A DNA stretch of 64,000 nt. It comes from Boswellia sacra (taxonomy: Eukaryota > Streptophyta > Magnoliopsida > Sapindales > Burseraceae). Numbering within the stretch: the stretch's first letter is position 1; every line of letters starts with the position of its first letter. The stretch is from positions 310,001-374,000 of the forward strand of contig SNVD02009802.1 of the NCBI GenBank assembly GCA_013180625.2, given 5' to 3'. Positions 47,096 to 59,304 of this stretch are shown piece by piece. The translations under genes and the position numbers were made by a program. The notes under the pieces were generated by a model, which had not been told where the DNA came from, did no database searches, and worked only from the letters and a program-made list of their open reading frames with translations.

Positions 47096-48660
47096 CTTAG
47101 TTTCTTGTCAACGGGCATGATAATGGAATCCAAAATTGGGCCCTTTTGAACCATGTTTTGCAGCTAAATAAAGAGAAATGGCTTTAAAAAATCAAATACC
47201 AAAAAACTTGGTCAAATAGGCTAAGATGCTGTTATGTAGCCATTATACTCAAGGTAACAACATAAAAAATAATAGTTAAGTTCCAAGAGCAAACTAAAAG
47301 TTATAGTTACTAATACACTCTTGTTGCCATGTGAGCCTGTCTAATAAACAACATTAGTTAGTGTTAGATTGTTATCATAACAAAAATTTATGTTCATCCA
47401 TGTGAATTTGGATGCTGCTATTACTTCCTAATTTGCAAAAAGTTATAAAGAATAATTCATTATATTAAAATTCTTTTATTTCATGGATTAGGGAAGCCTC
47501 AAAATACCATCTGTTTTCTAAGATATGACACATACCAATAACCTCTAATGCCTCATGTCAACTGAGAAAGTGTTTTCTACCATGTTAAATGAACATATGA
47601 CCTTTTTGATGAAATAACCACTTTTTATATTTTCACAGCCAAAAATGCAGTGAAATGCGTCTTATCAGTAGTATAAATTATGCATATCCATGTAAGGAAA
47701 TTAACCAAAAAAATAACAATAACAGTTAACTTCTAGCATTAAAATAACAATTATCTTATTTTGACATATTGAAAGTGTTGATCACACTGAGCTGAAGGAA
47801 TGCTTAGCACTAAAAGCTTCTAGAAGCATAGTGCATTAATTCAAACTTGAATTTAATGACAAAACGAACACAGATAATAGCACTGGAATAAGAATGAAAT
47901 TCACCCGTAAATCCACTTCAACCACTATTTGTTGCCACTTAGCCTCCCATCACTCTCACAAATCCCCAACTGCTCAAACCATTTAGTATAGGCACAAAGG
48001 CCTACCCAAACAAACAAGCCAGTACATGCTAGAGTTTAAGTGCTAATTCATTCCTTAGTACACACATCATTATCACAGATATCATGTTGAATCTAAGACT
48101 AGTATAATGTCTAATTAAAATCCTAAACAGTAAGCCACTATTCCAACAACCAAATAAAAACAAGGTATAATTTAGTGCAATCTTTAGCAAACGTTTCACA
48201 TCAACTGGGTCTTTGCTTGAAGATACAGTTTTAATGGGTTTAGCCTTCAAAGCTCAACACAAAGGAAATTTGCAGTGCATATTTGCTTGTCTCGTACAAG
48301 TAGAAAAAATCCAACGGTGGCCATTGTCTCGAATAATAAATGAGCTATAGATTACTGTTCCTAGAGCCTTTTGACTGCAAAAGAGGACATCATAAAACTG
48401 CACTACATACAAATCCAGAAAAATCACCTAACTAAACATCAAAACCAGTAGCACAACACTACCATTCCACCAATTAATTTCAAGAGAAACAAGCAAATCA
48501 CCTCAATTCAGCCATCAACTTCATTTTTATACACAGAAAAACAAATCAATTCAGCAACAACCCGCCGAATATTGTGCAACCAACATCCACTACCACCAGC
48601 AAACACACCAATCTCGACACATTTTTCACTGTATAATTACCCAAAAAACCAATATATTCA
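47096..48660. other. Intergenic, no gene established
   Basis: A minus-strand open stretch at 48029-48250 (KPIKTVSSSKDPVDVKRLL, then NYTLFLFGCWNSGLLF) looks mildly coding-like, but no partner exons or family were recognised. The rest is ordinary intergenic sequence. Confidence 0.35.
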
Positions 48661-48689
48661 TACAACTGTTACCCCACACAACCGGGTTT

Positions 48690-49355
48690 TAGTTGAGCAG
48701 ATCGGCGACGATGAAGGATAGGAGATAGGAAGAGGCGAGATGGGAGGTGGTGAGGTCGAGAAAGGCCCAGCGCTGACGAGCAAGCGGCTGATGTTGAGGC
48801 TGGTGACGGTGGCGCCAACGACGATGACGATCTGCTATGCTTGTTCTGCTTGTGACGATGGCAAAGATGAGCAGAGATGAGGAGATGAGAGGAGAGGTGA
48901 TGAGGCCGAGAAAGGCCCAGGCGCCGATGGAGAACGGGAGGAGAGGAGGAGGCGATGTGGCAAGATAGATCGAGCGGCTGTTCTAAGGTGGTCTTCGATG
49001 GAGAACGAGAGGAAATGTGCAGAGGAGTTAAGAACCCGCCGATGGAGAACGAGAAAGGCCCAGGCACTGATGGAGAACGAGAGGAGAGGAGGAGGCGATG
49101 GTGGCGAGGCAGATCGAGCGGCTGTTCTGAGGTTGTATTCGGTGGGGAACGGGAGGAAATGTACAGAGGATATAAAAACGATTTACAAAATTGGGGAACT
49201 GTTTGTAGATAGGGGATACAATCAGGGGTAAAAACATCATAAAATATGTTTTATGAAAATGACATTCAGGAATAAAAACGCACAGTTATCCCCTGTTTTT
49301 TAAAACGTTAAAAACGAAAAACGGAGAAACGAAAACGAAAACGAACACAGCCTGC
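48690..49355. repeat. GC-rich internal repeats and end of a TE-like block
   Basis: Phrases ATGGAGAACGAGAGGA, GAGAAAGGCCCAGGC, GAGGAGGAGGCGATG and AGATCGAGCGGCTGTTCT occur two or three times between 48690 and 49160. They form a degenerate duplication of about 100-140 bp, conspicuously GC-rich against its surroundings. It runs into AACGAAAACGAACACAGCCTG (ending about 49352), the end type also seen inverted at 30636. Open frames here on both strands are explained by composition and repetition; none is called a gene. Confidence 0.6.
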
Positions 49356-49538
49356 ATCATCCTCGCTTCCGTTTGCTCTACTCAATCTTGGAGTTGTTAG
49401 ATGAGCTAAAATCATTTCTGTTTTTAGCATAATTAAATTTATCAGTAATCTCAATGTAAGCCCTGACAAATCTTGAATTGATAACAAAAAAATAATAAAC
49501 TATAACTTGATTTTTTTAAAATATTTTTAAAAATCCAT

Positions 49539-49540
<2 letters not shown>

Positions 49541-49564
<24 letters not shown>
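49541..49564. repeat. (TA)n microsatellite
   Basis: A TA dinucleotide tract of about 12 units lies upstream of the hAT element. Confidence 0.85.
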
Positions 49565-49571
<7 letters not shown>

Positions 49572-49617
49572 TATAGTGTGGGTAAAAGATAAGAGTAGTG
49601 CCACATTTACATGGTGT

Positions 49618-51247
49618 TACAAAACTAGGGATGGAACCGGGGCGGGGCGGGTACGGGGCAAGGGATATCCATCCCCACCCCGGTGAGTTAGTTTTTGCCC
49701 CGCCCCGTTCACTGGCCCCATACCCGCCCCGCCCCGCCCCGCCCCGCCTATTTATAATTTTTTTTCATTTTTTTCTTATAAACTTCCATTAAATTTAAAT
49801 ATACTTATGTTTATGCCTAATAAACAATAATCCAACAAATAAACAATACCAACACATCAATAAAATCACCTAATTAACTCAATAAGTGCATAATACTCAC
49901 AAAATAAAAATAAAAAAATATATAAGTCCATCAAATTTCAAATACAACATGCTCACAAATCACAACCACAAAAAAACATACTTAGCTCCAATACAATATG
50001 TTCATAACAAAAAAAAACATATATAAGTCCATCCAATGCAACATTTTCACAACCAAAATAAACATATTTAAGCCCATCCACTCCGAATTCTTTCTTTCTT
50101 TCTTTCTTTTTTTTTCTTAATCTAGATTCGTGTTGTTGTCTTTGAAGACTGTCACATACTCACATGTATAACAAAATCCAAAGCAACACAATATATGATA
50201 GGAATAAACAAGAGAAATACAAAAAAATTTAGTCCAAGAATCCTTCACTCCGAATTCTTTCATCATCCATACATCAGAACGAACATTCAAATTATTGGCA
50301 ACCACACACAAACAGCAAGACAGCAACCATCTTTATAGTCCTCAGCAAGACAGCAACCATCTTTATAGTCCTCAGCAAGACAGCAACCAAATGGTCCAAA
50401 TCCAAAGCAACAACAACATTAAAATCCTGACCCTCAACATTTCTACTCACAACCCAATGTAAAGCGCCACTAGTAAGTATCAATTGACTCAATTCCTTTA
50501 CTTTTCTCAATTAATTTCTTCTCAATTCTTTAAATAACAAAAACAACAAAAACAAAAAAATGTCACACGTACAAAGCAACAGAGAGGAGAGGACGACTGG
50601 TTGGCGGTTGCGGTGGAGGCGGCTCATTGCACTGCAGGCGGCGGCGAGCGCGACAGAGACAGGCGGGTGGTGAACACTGGACGGCGATCGCGATTCGCGA
50701 CAGAGGCAGAGCAGAGACGGACGTGATTCACGTCTTCGTCGATCGTGGCGTCACCGGACGGAGATCTCCAATAGCGCGACCGGACGAAGGAGTGCAGAAC
50801 GCGGCTGGTTCGCCGCTGGTTCGATCGATCGGGAGGTGGAGGAACGGAGGTCGGGAGGTGTTAATGAGTTAGGGATTTGATTTCAATTCAAATCTGATTT
50901 GGGAATTGTCGGGGGCTTAATGAAATAAAATGGTTTTATTTATAAAGTTTGTAAAATTATCTGGAAACCCACATATATTAAAAGTTAACAAAATATCGCC
51001 TTTTAATTTTTCGAAGTCCCTATATTTAAATTTTTTACATCTTCACCCTTTTACTATGCGGGGCGGGACGGGTCCAACGGGTCTGGATAACAGATCCGGT
51101 CCCGGACCCGTCCCGGACAGGTCTTGGACTTTACAGCCCCATACCCGCCCCAATAACACTCCGGGGCGGGTCCTGCCCCGCCCCATTTGGCCGGGTCCGA
51201 TCGGGGCCCCGGACCCAGCGGGCCAAATGCCCAAGCCTATACAAAAC
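49618..51247. mobile_element. Non-autonomous hAT element (1614 bp, 8-bp TSD) with GC-rich ends
   Basis: The element spans 49626-51239. Its termini are short and imperfectly inverted: TAGGGATGGAACCGGGGC on the left and, complemented, TAGGCTTGGGCATTTGG on the right. A perfect 8-bp duplication TACAAAAC flanks it (49618-49625, 51240-51247). Short TIRs beginning TAGG and an 8-bp TSD fit the hAT superfamily. Subterminal regions are strikingly GC-rich (CCCGCCCCGCCCC at about 49725; CGGGGCGGGTCC at about 51160). The interior has a GC-rich patch (50580-50870) and a 30-bp duplication (50325-50385). No transposase. Confidence 0.85.
50325..50385. repeat. 30-bp tandem duplication
   Basis: CATCTTTATAGTCCTCAGCA followed by AGACAGCAAC occurs twice in a row, inside the hAT element, with a partial third copy. 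Confidence 0.9.
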
Positions 51248-52134
51248 TGTCAAAAAGAACCAGCCGTTGCGTTGGTTCAATCTAAGAAATATCAACATGG
51301 TTTATGTTGTTCACAGGTATGAAATCATATATGTGGTGGATGAGTTGAGGAGTATGACAGAAAAATCTAAAATAGTAACAACTCGTGACTGCACACCAAT
51401 TTTCTGTATACTTATTTTAATAATATTTAAATATATTCTGTCTTTTTTCGTTAAAATAGTTTAAACAAAGATTTTTTATAAAATTTTATTTGAAAATAAA
51501 AAAAATTGATTTTGGTTTGTAAATGGGTGAGAACGAAATAAATTATGATTGACCCTTAAATATAAACAATATACATAGTTGAACAAAGTGATCAAACCCA
51601 TACTATTTTAGTTAAAATTGTATAAATCTTCAAACAGTAATAGAAATATTATAATTTATATAACTTTGTTTGAAAAAAAAAGGGTTAACAAAATTTTATT
51701 TACAATAGTGATACACTTATAACCTATAATACAATTCAAATTTTACAAATTGATGTGATAATCTATATGATAAAAATTCAGTTAAAAACAAAAAAGAATG
51801 AAAAAAGTAATATTTCGAAGAAGATTTTGCCATATTGACTACCATATATGTTAGATTTTGTAAATAATCTCTACTCATATAAGTTCATTTAACAAAAAAA
51901 AAAAAAAGAGAGAGAGAGAAGAAGAAGAAGAGCGAGAACAGAATTTTATTTATGATTTCAATAGAGACGGATAGAGTTAGATGTGACGATGTGCATGATA
52001 AATTTTTTTTTCGATGTTTATAAAATTATATTATTGAGTCGTTAACATCAGTTACGCTTTTCACATATATGACATACCAAATGTCAACCAACGACCCGCC
52101 GGGTTTCCTAGTTTATACCAGAGTATAAAAATGC

Positions 52135-52210
<76 letters not shown>

Positions 52211-52356
52211 ATTAACAAAACAGTAACCAAGTACATTAGTCCAGACAAAAAAGAAGTACTTTAGGTTTGTTAAAGTGGATTACAAAATTTATATTCTAAG
52301 CAAAATACAAAAAGAAGTTCACTTTCCAATATATCCTTAGACAGCCCACACAGAAG
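51248..52356. other. AT-rich intergenic sequence with a compound microsatellite
   Basis: No gene is recognised. A GA/GAA-rich patch is at 51908-51935. The (CT)n(TA)n tract is listed separately. Confidence 0.5.
52137..52206. repeat. (CT)n(TA)n compound microsatellite
   Basis: About 18 CT units are followed directly by about 16 TA units. Confidence 0.95.
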
Positions 52357-53365
52357 TCATGATCTTTTCCTTAAGAGCCTATGAACAAATGCCAATTTTT
52401 TTTCACCCCTCAACGATTTAAATGCTGAAATGTGTGAAGGTTTCTCTAATATGAGAGTTAAGGCTTCAAATTCATCATCTTCAGGAAGCCCCATGCTTGC
52501 AAGTTCATCAGCTATATCACTCCTATCTTCTTTATTATTGAGAATACGTTCAATTAACATATCCATGCATTCTACAGATTGAGCAAAGACACGTCGAAAT
52601 GTTGTCGCCACCTCATTCAAACAAACAATGATGTCGTCTCGTGACCTCCCCCTTTTCCTACTTGAAATATCCGATTGAGATCTGATAGTATGTTGAGAAT
52701 TACAAGCTTGGGTAACTGATATTGGAGAAAAATCATCACCAACCTCAACAACATCTTTATTCTTTTGTTCTTTATTTATCCTCTCTACCATCTCACATGG
52801 GGTTTTTGCTCCCAATCCAATTGTACAATCAGCTCCAAATATGTTGGCTAACTTCTCATATAGTGGGAATGGCTTGTTACGCCATTTTCTCGCTTTCCCG
52901 TGAGACTATGATAAAGCTACAAGTTAGATAAGTATATAACAAATTTTGAAATCTAGTAACATCAATATATTAAGTAAAACTAACCTGCATATATGCCTCC
53001 CAAACGGAATCACTGTCAACCTCCACACACTTTTTCACATCATTCCATCGAAAGCCACTTGTGTTCAACATGTCAAAAACTACAGAATATTGCTTCTTCC
53101 ATTTTCTCATAATTGACTCAATATGTGGGGAAGCTCTTATATCACAATTTGGTAATACCTTTGATAATTCTTTTTCAATTTGTAAATTTGTACCAGGTCT
53201 AAATGTACCGTTCGATGTACGACCTCCTTTAACAACTATCACATCCAATATGTTCAACATCGCTTCTTGTTCAACCTTAGTCCACACTCGTCTTAATCCT
53301 TTTTTCTTATTATTTGTTCCTGTGTTATGACTAGAATCCCCAAGATCCATTCCTAAAAATTGCAT
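52357..53365 (-). CDS. Myb/SANT-like DNA-binding domain protein (309 residues)
   Basis: Exon 1 is 53365-52985 (127 codons, donor GTTAGT) and exon 2 is 52905-52357 (182 codons plus stop, acceptor CATAG); the intron is 79 bp, phase 0. Residues 24-127 form a Myb/SANT-like domain: RRVWTKVEQEAMLNILDV, then HIESIMRKWKKQYSVVFDML, NTSGFRWNDVKKCVEVDSD and VWEAYMQ. Exon 2 begins with the usual KWRNKPFPLYEKLANIFG and has a basic patch (SRKRGRSRDD) and a helical tail. It belongs to the plant family with Myb_DNA-bind_3 domains, many of which arose from PIF/Harbinger accessory ORFs. The frame is fully open, unlike the remnants at 2071 and 37095. It may be a domesticated host gene or a recently active accessory gene. 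An alternative start at 53350 is possible. Confidence 0.82.
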
Positions 53366-54560
53366 TTCATTGTTATCGGATAGCAAGTAATGTTTTAATG
53401 ATAATCATACATAAAACTAAAAAGACAAATTTATATAATTCTTATTATAAAGAAAACAAAGCAAAAAAATGTCACCCATATTTAAGTGCAGTATAAAAGT
53501 AATCTTGGCTTAATATCATGTTTTCTTTATTCTAATTAATATTATTATTCGTTCTCGACGATGAAATGCCTAAAAATGATGTTAGATACCAATATCTCTA
53601 CTCTGTTCTTGAAACAGTTTGATTTCCACGCAACTGTTTTCGTCCAGTCAAAACTCTTTTCCATAGGCGCATACATTAATTTAAATAAAATAAAGGTCTG
53701 CACTGCCTTGTCTGAGTTATTGTGGGGGTCTGCTTTCATATACGTAGACTAGTGTAAAACAATGTCAAAATTCATGTCTATTTGCAATTAGCAAAGCATT
53801 AGCTGAAATTGTTTCCATCAACATCAAGCAACTGCATTTTTTACAATTTTATTAAATGTGTAAGATCACTGCATTTTTTACAATTTTATTAAATGTGTAA
53901 GATCAATGATGGCTTCATAGAAACAATGTATGAAACATGAGCACAATAGTGAAAAGGAAAACACATCTTATTCAATACTGAAGATTCCAGCATTAATGCT
54001 AAGAGTGACTCATAATAAGAAAATTTGGAACTACTACTTATAACGGGATTAAATACTAATCTTCAATTTATTTAAGTAGTTCTTCAAGTCAGCTATATCA
54101 ATACACTCCAGACTAGTGTAATACTTACCAGAACTGGACTACTTGTTTGAGCTATTATGGGGGCTTGCGTCAGGTCAAGTTAAACCATTTGTATTAATTT
54201 TCTTCTTGCTCAGGTTTGAAAGTTTTTTCTTTGTTTTCCCATTTGACAACACCTTGTTCTTATATATCCCCAAACTCCTTGCAAAGTTACGCAACTAAAT
54301 AAGGAACCAAGTGGAATAATATTATTCTCTCCATTACCCCTTTACTTTTTCCACTCTTTAATTTTCATTTCTTGTCTCTGTCGGCCCACTGTCTTCCATC
54401 TCTCTGTCCACCTCTAATTCACTATCCATGCCCGACGAATCTTTCTTTCGTTATCCAGCACACATTTTTCTATTAACCTTTACTCTGTTTACTTAATTAA
54501 CATGGTCGCACGAAAGGGGGAGGGGGAAGCATGCCACGATCTTGCAGTAAAATAAAAAGG

Positions 54561-54596
<36 letters not shown>

Positions 54597-55980
54597 CCTG
54601 ATTTGCAGGTCTCGTCAATGAGCTAGGGATAAAGTAATCTGAGATGAAAAATTTTTGATTTAAAACAATAAAAATTCATAAATTGAAACACATATGTTTT
54701 ATATTTTGAAAGTTTCTTAGATCTATTCATACAAGAGAAAAAAAATTACCTGAAATAAGAAATTTTGATGACACGAATAATGGCTTATTGTATTTGAGAA
54801 AGAAAGTTAAAGCTTGACGATGAAATTTTTGGAGAGGGAGAGGGATAGGGTTTTTACTGTTCACGGATGTTTTCTTTAGGGTGAGAGAAAGAGATAGGGA
54901 GAGAGGCGACTCGTCGAATCCCGCGTGAACCCGCTGCTAGTCACGGGATTATTTTTAATAAAATTGTCCTATCGTTTTATATAGATAATTGTTCCGTCCC
55001 GTCCTTTCTTTAACTTGCATCTAACACCGGATGGATTTGAAAGAAATTAGTCTAAAGGGGACAAATCGGTAAACACTCCTAGAACCGTTGTCAGGCGAAA
55101 GCAGTCAAAGTTTAAACTGGCAAATTTAATTTTTGTTAGATTTAATTGAGAGTAATTTAAGTATTTAATAGAAAAAAGTGCAAATCTTTCTTAAAATTTC
55201 TTGAAATCTTATATAGTCACTTTAAATTTCTAAAAATCTTAAATACTTTTTATTGTTATTAATCTCTATCAAATTTTTATATATATATCAATAAAATTAA
55301 TATATTAATGAAATTATTTTTTAATTTTAATAATAAAAAGGTGTAGTAATCCAAAAACTAATAGAGCATCTATTAAATAAATATAATAAAAACAACTAAT
55401 AATTTAGTGTAATTTTTATTAAAAATTTATAAAAAAAAGGTTCAACAACAAGCACTTTAAAAAAATTGGAGAAATGATTTCAATTTATTTATTAATAGTA
55501 ACTTTATTTTATTTTATATTTTCTACATCTCTCTCTTCATAAGAATCATAAGATTGAGAATGATTTTTTTTTTTTTACAATTTATGTAAATAGTTGCCTA
55601 ATAGAATTTTCTATAATTTTTTAAAAAGATTAATAAAAAAATTTACACTCAAGTGTTAATTTTTTAAAAAATTATGCCTGTCTAATATGTATTCTATTAT
55701 ATTTTAAATTAATATATCATTTTTAATATTAAATTTAGAGGATAATTTTCATAAATATAACAATTTTATTGATATAATAATATAAAACTTGATATTTTGA
55801 TATAAATAGATGGCAGAGAGAAGGTATGTAATGTTTTATAAAATTGAGGTAACTTTTAGAATTTTAATAAATCTCATTAGTATCTCTTTTTATTAAGTAC
55901 TAAAATTATCCTCCATCAAATTAAAATCGGAGAGTAATTTGCCAGGACGTTAGAGTTTAACTATTTTAAGTAAATCTCAG
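53366..55980. other. Upstream region of the Myb/SANT gene and AT-rich spacer
   Basis: A 37-bp tandem duplication (CTGCATTTTTTACAATTTTA and following) lies at 53830-53906, and a (GA)n tract at 54568-54592. On the minus strand, donor-like GTAAATC after CTGCAAATCAG (54599) and GTAATTTTTTTTC after TTCTTATTTCAG (54750) suggest, weakly, noncoding 5' exons of the Myb/SANT gene. No other gene is seen; 55000-55980 is plain AT-rich sequence. Confidence 0.35.
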
Positions 55981-56025
55981 GCTGTTTATGAACTTCCCCT
56001 TTATGTAAAGAGAATGGAAAACGTT

Positions 56026-57186
56026 GGACATCTTCACCCCCGCTAGACTTATTGTTAACACACAGCCCCCAATTTAACCGTTCTGTTAGAAAAAAATTAA
56101 CAGAGTAAGGGTGTTTTAGATGTTTCAGTACTTGAAAAAGTAAAAAAGAAAAGTTTCATCCCTACCACCTCCCCAGCCTGAAGAACCACCCCCACTGCCT
56201 CCTCCTCCGCCACCTTTGCCTTGGTCACAGCCCTTGTTCCTCATCCACCTCTTCTCCCCTCCCCCCTCCTCACCCCCCACCAAAACTGCTGGAGAAAATC
56301 CTAATGACAACAGACACAAAATTGTATTTAAAAAAAAAAGAAAAGAAAAGAGCAATTACTGATCAAACAGTTTCGACGAATCAAATGAAAAAGGAGTTTC
56401 AGAATTGATTTCTTTGAAACGATGACAAATCTGAGAAGCCAGAAATGAAAAAGCGTTTAAGAGATAGCCATTGACAGACAGGTGAGAATCCGAAATGTGG
56501 GGTAGATTCCAGATGGAATGGAGTATTGAATCACAAATCTGAGCAATTTGTTGTTGGATTTGAGAGACTATGAAACGTTCTCTAATATTGATTCTGTTAT
56601 CAACTACGATATTGGGGGGCCTATCTTCTGATTCTCCAGACTCAGAGACCGCGCTTTCCCTTCCCCTTTCCAGTTTCAATCCGAATCTCCAACTCTCCGA
56701 CTCTCTTGGTCTGTCACAAACACCAAATCTCCCTCCGTGAGTAAACTTTTTTTTTTTTAATGAATAAATTACCTGTTTGCTAAATAAACGAATAAACAAC
56801 TAGATAATTTTTTGTGTTGGACTCAGTGGAGCTGATGTAGCTCTAGTGGCTACTTTACATGGAACAATTCATTTTGCGCAGATGGCCTGCTAAATTAGAT
56901 GACCAAAAGAATAGATTTCCGATACGTGGAATCAACTGGTTCTCCGGCGGCGGGGGGGGGGAGGGAGGTGGAGGAGGAATAAGGGCTGTGACTGGGGCAA
57001 AGGTGGCGGAGAGGGGAGGCAGTGGGGGTGGTTCTTCAGGCGTAGAAGGTGGTGGGGATGAAACTATTATTATTTTATTTTTAAGTATCGAAATATCTAG
57101 AATGCCCTTACTTTTTTTTTTTTTAACAAAGTGGTTAAAGTTGGAGCTGTGTGGTACTATAAATCTGGAGGGGTTGAGATGTTCCT
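56026..57186. mobile_element. Inverted-repeat element of about 1.16 kb around a coding-like ORF
   Basis: The left arm, about 56026-56300, is the inverted complement of the right arm, about 56938-57186. Paired phrases are GACATCTTCACCCCC/GGGGTTGAGATGTTC, TTTCATCCCTACCACC/GGTGGTGGGGATGAAA, CTGAAGAACCACCCCCACTG/CAGTGGGGGTGGTTCTTCAG and CACCTTTGCC/GGCAAAGGTG. Identity is high in the GC-rich part and lower outside. Arm length of about 250-275 bp suggests a Mutator-like element, but termini and TSD could not be fixed. Both arms create Gly-rich open frames that are not genes. The interior contains the ORF at 56356-56799. Confidence 0.7.
56356..56799 (-). CDS. Hypothetical ORF inside the inverted-repeat element
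   Basis: The frame is 147 codons. Its C-terminal ~100 residues look protein-like, not compositional (NRINIRERFIVSQIQQQIAQ, CDSILHSIWNLPHISDSHL, AFSFLASQICHRFKEINS). I recognise no family. The ORF fills the interior between the arms and ends just inside the left arm, so it could be a captured gene fragment, as in Pack-MULEs. The N-terminal part (before about residue 40) is probably not coding. No expression evidence can be seen. Confidence 0.35.
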   Translation of the reverse strand: MFIRLFSKQVIYSLKKKKFTHGGRFGVCDRPRESESWRFGLKLERGRESAVSESGESEDRPPNIVVDNRINIRERFIVSQIQQQIAQICDSILHSIWNLPHISDSHLSVNGYLLNAFSFLASQICHRFKEINSETPFSFDSSKLFDQ

Positions 57187-58745
<1,559 letters not shown>

Positions 58746-59304
58746 CACAGATCCTGTCTGTCTGTTTGTCTGTCTGCCTTTAACATTTGCTATATCATCA
58801 GTTGGATTCAATATTGCTATGATACTTATGGTTGCCACTATCTGAGCCTGTTGTATTTTGAACTTAACAAGGATGAATGCAAGAATATGCCCAATCTAAA
58901 TCTTGTTGATTTTTCTTTATTCCTATTGTATCTTGATGCAGGGTCACCAAAACTTTGAAATATTTCTACTTAGAAAATGATCACCTAACTTGCTTCTTGC
59001 TGGCTCACCCACTCACCACTTTTTTAGCGGATGCTAACTGGTGAGAAAATTATTGAAATACCAAGTTGTTAGATACCCAGTCTCCCTACCGAGTGACTGT
59101 TAAATTTTCAAAACATGATTTCGATAGACAAATACTACAATACATACAGGTATTTCTGATTGATGCACAAACATAAATAATGACTGTAAAGGGCAATGCT
59201 TTTTGAAATTGCAAGATAATCTGTGATTGTCATTGAGATTCTAACAAAAAACTAGTTACAATAGGAGAGAGATCAGATCTGGAACATTTAAAGTTTGGAT
59301 CTAG
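58746..59304. other. Convergent 3' region between WDR5b and the DUF6737-like gene
   Basis: This holds the WDR5b trailer (with TCTGTCTGTTTGTCTGTCTG at 58756) and the opposing gene's 3' UTR. The two genes are tail to tail. Nothing else is recognised. Confidence 0.55.

Noticed and set aside
48669..49231. Overlapping ORFs on both strands in GC-rich sequence
   Set aside because: Composition and internal duplication explain them; both strands are open at once and no domain is recognised.
50627..51322. ORFs within the hAT element
   Set aside because: GC-rich low-complexity frames with no similarity; the element is non-autonomous.
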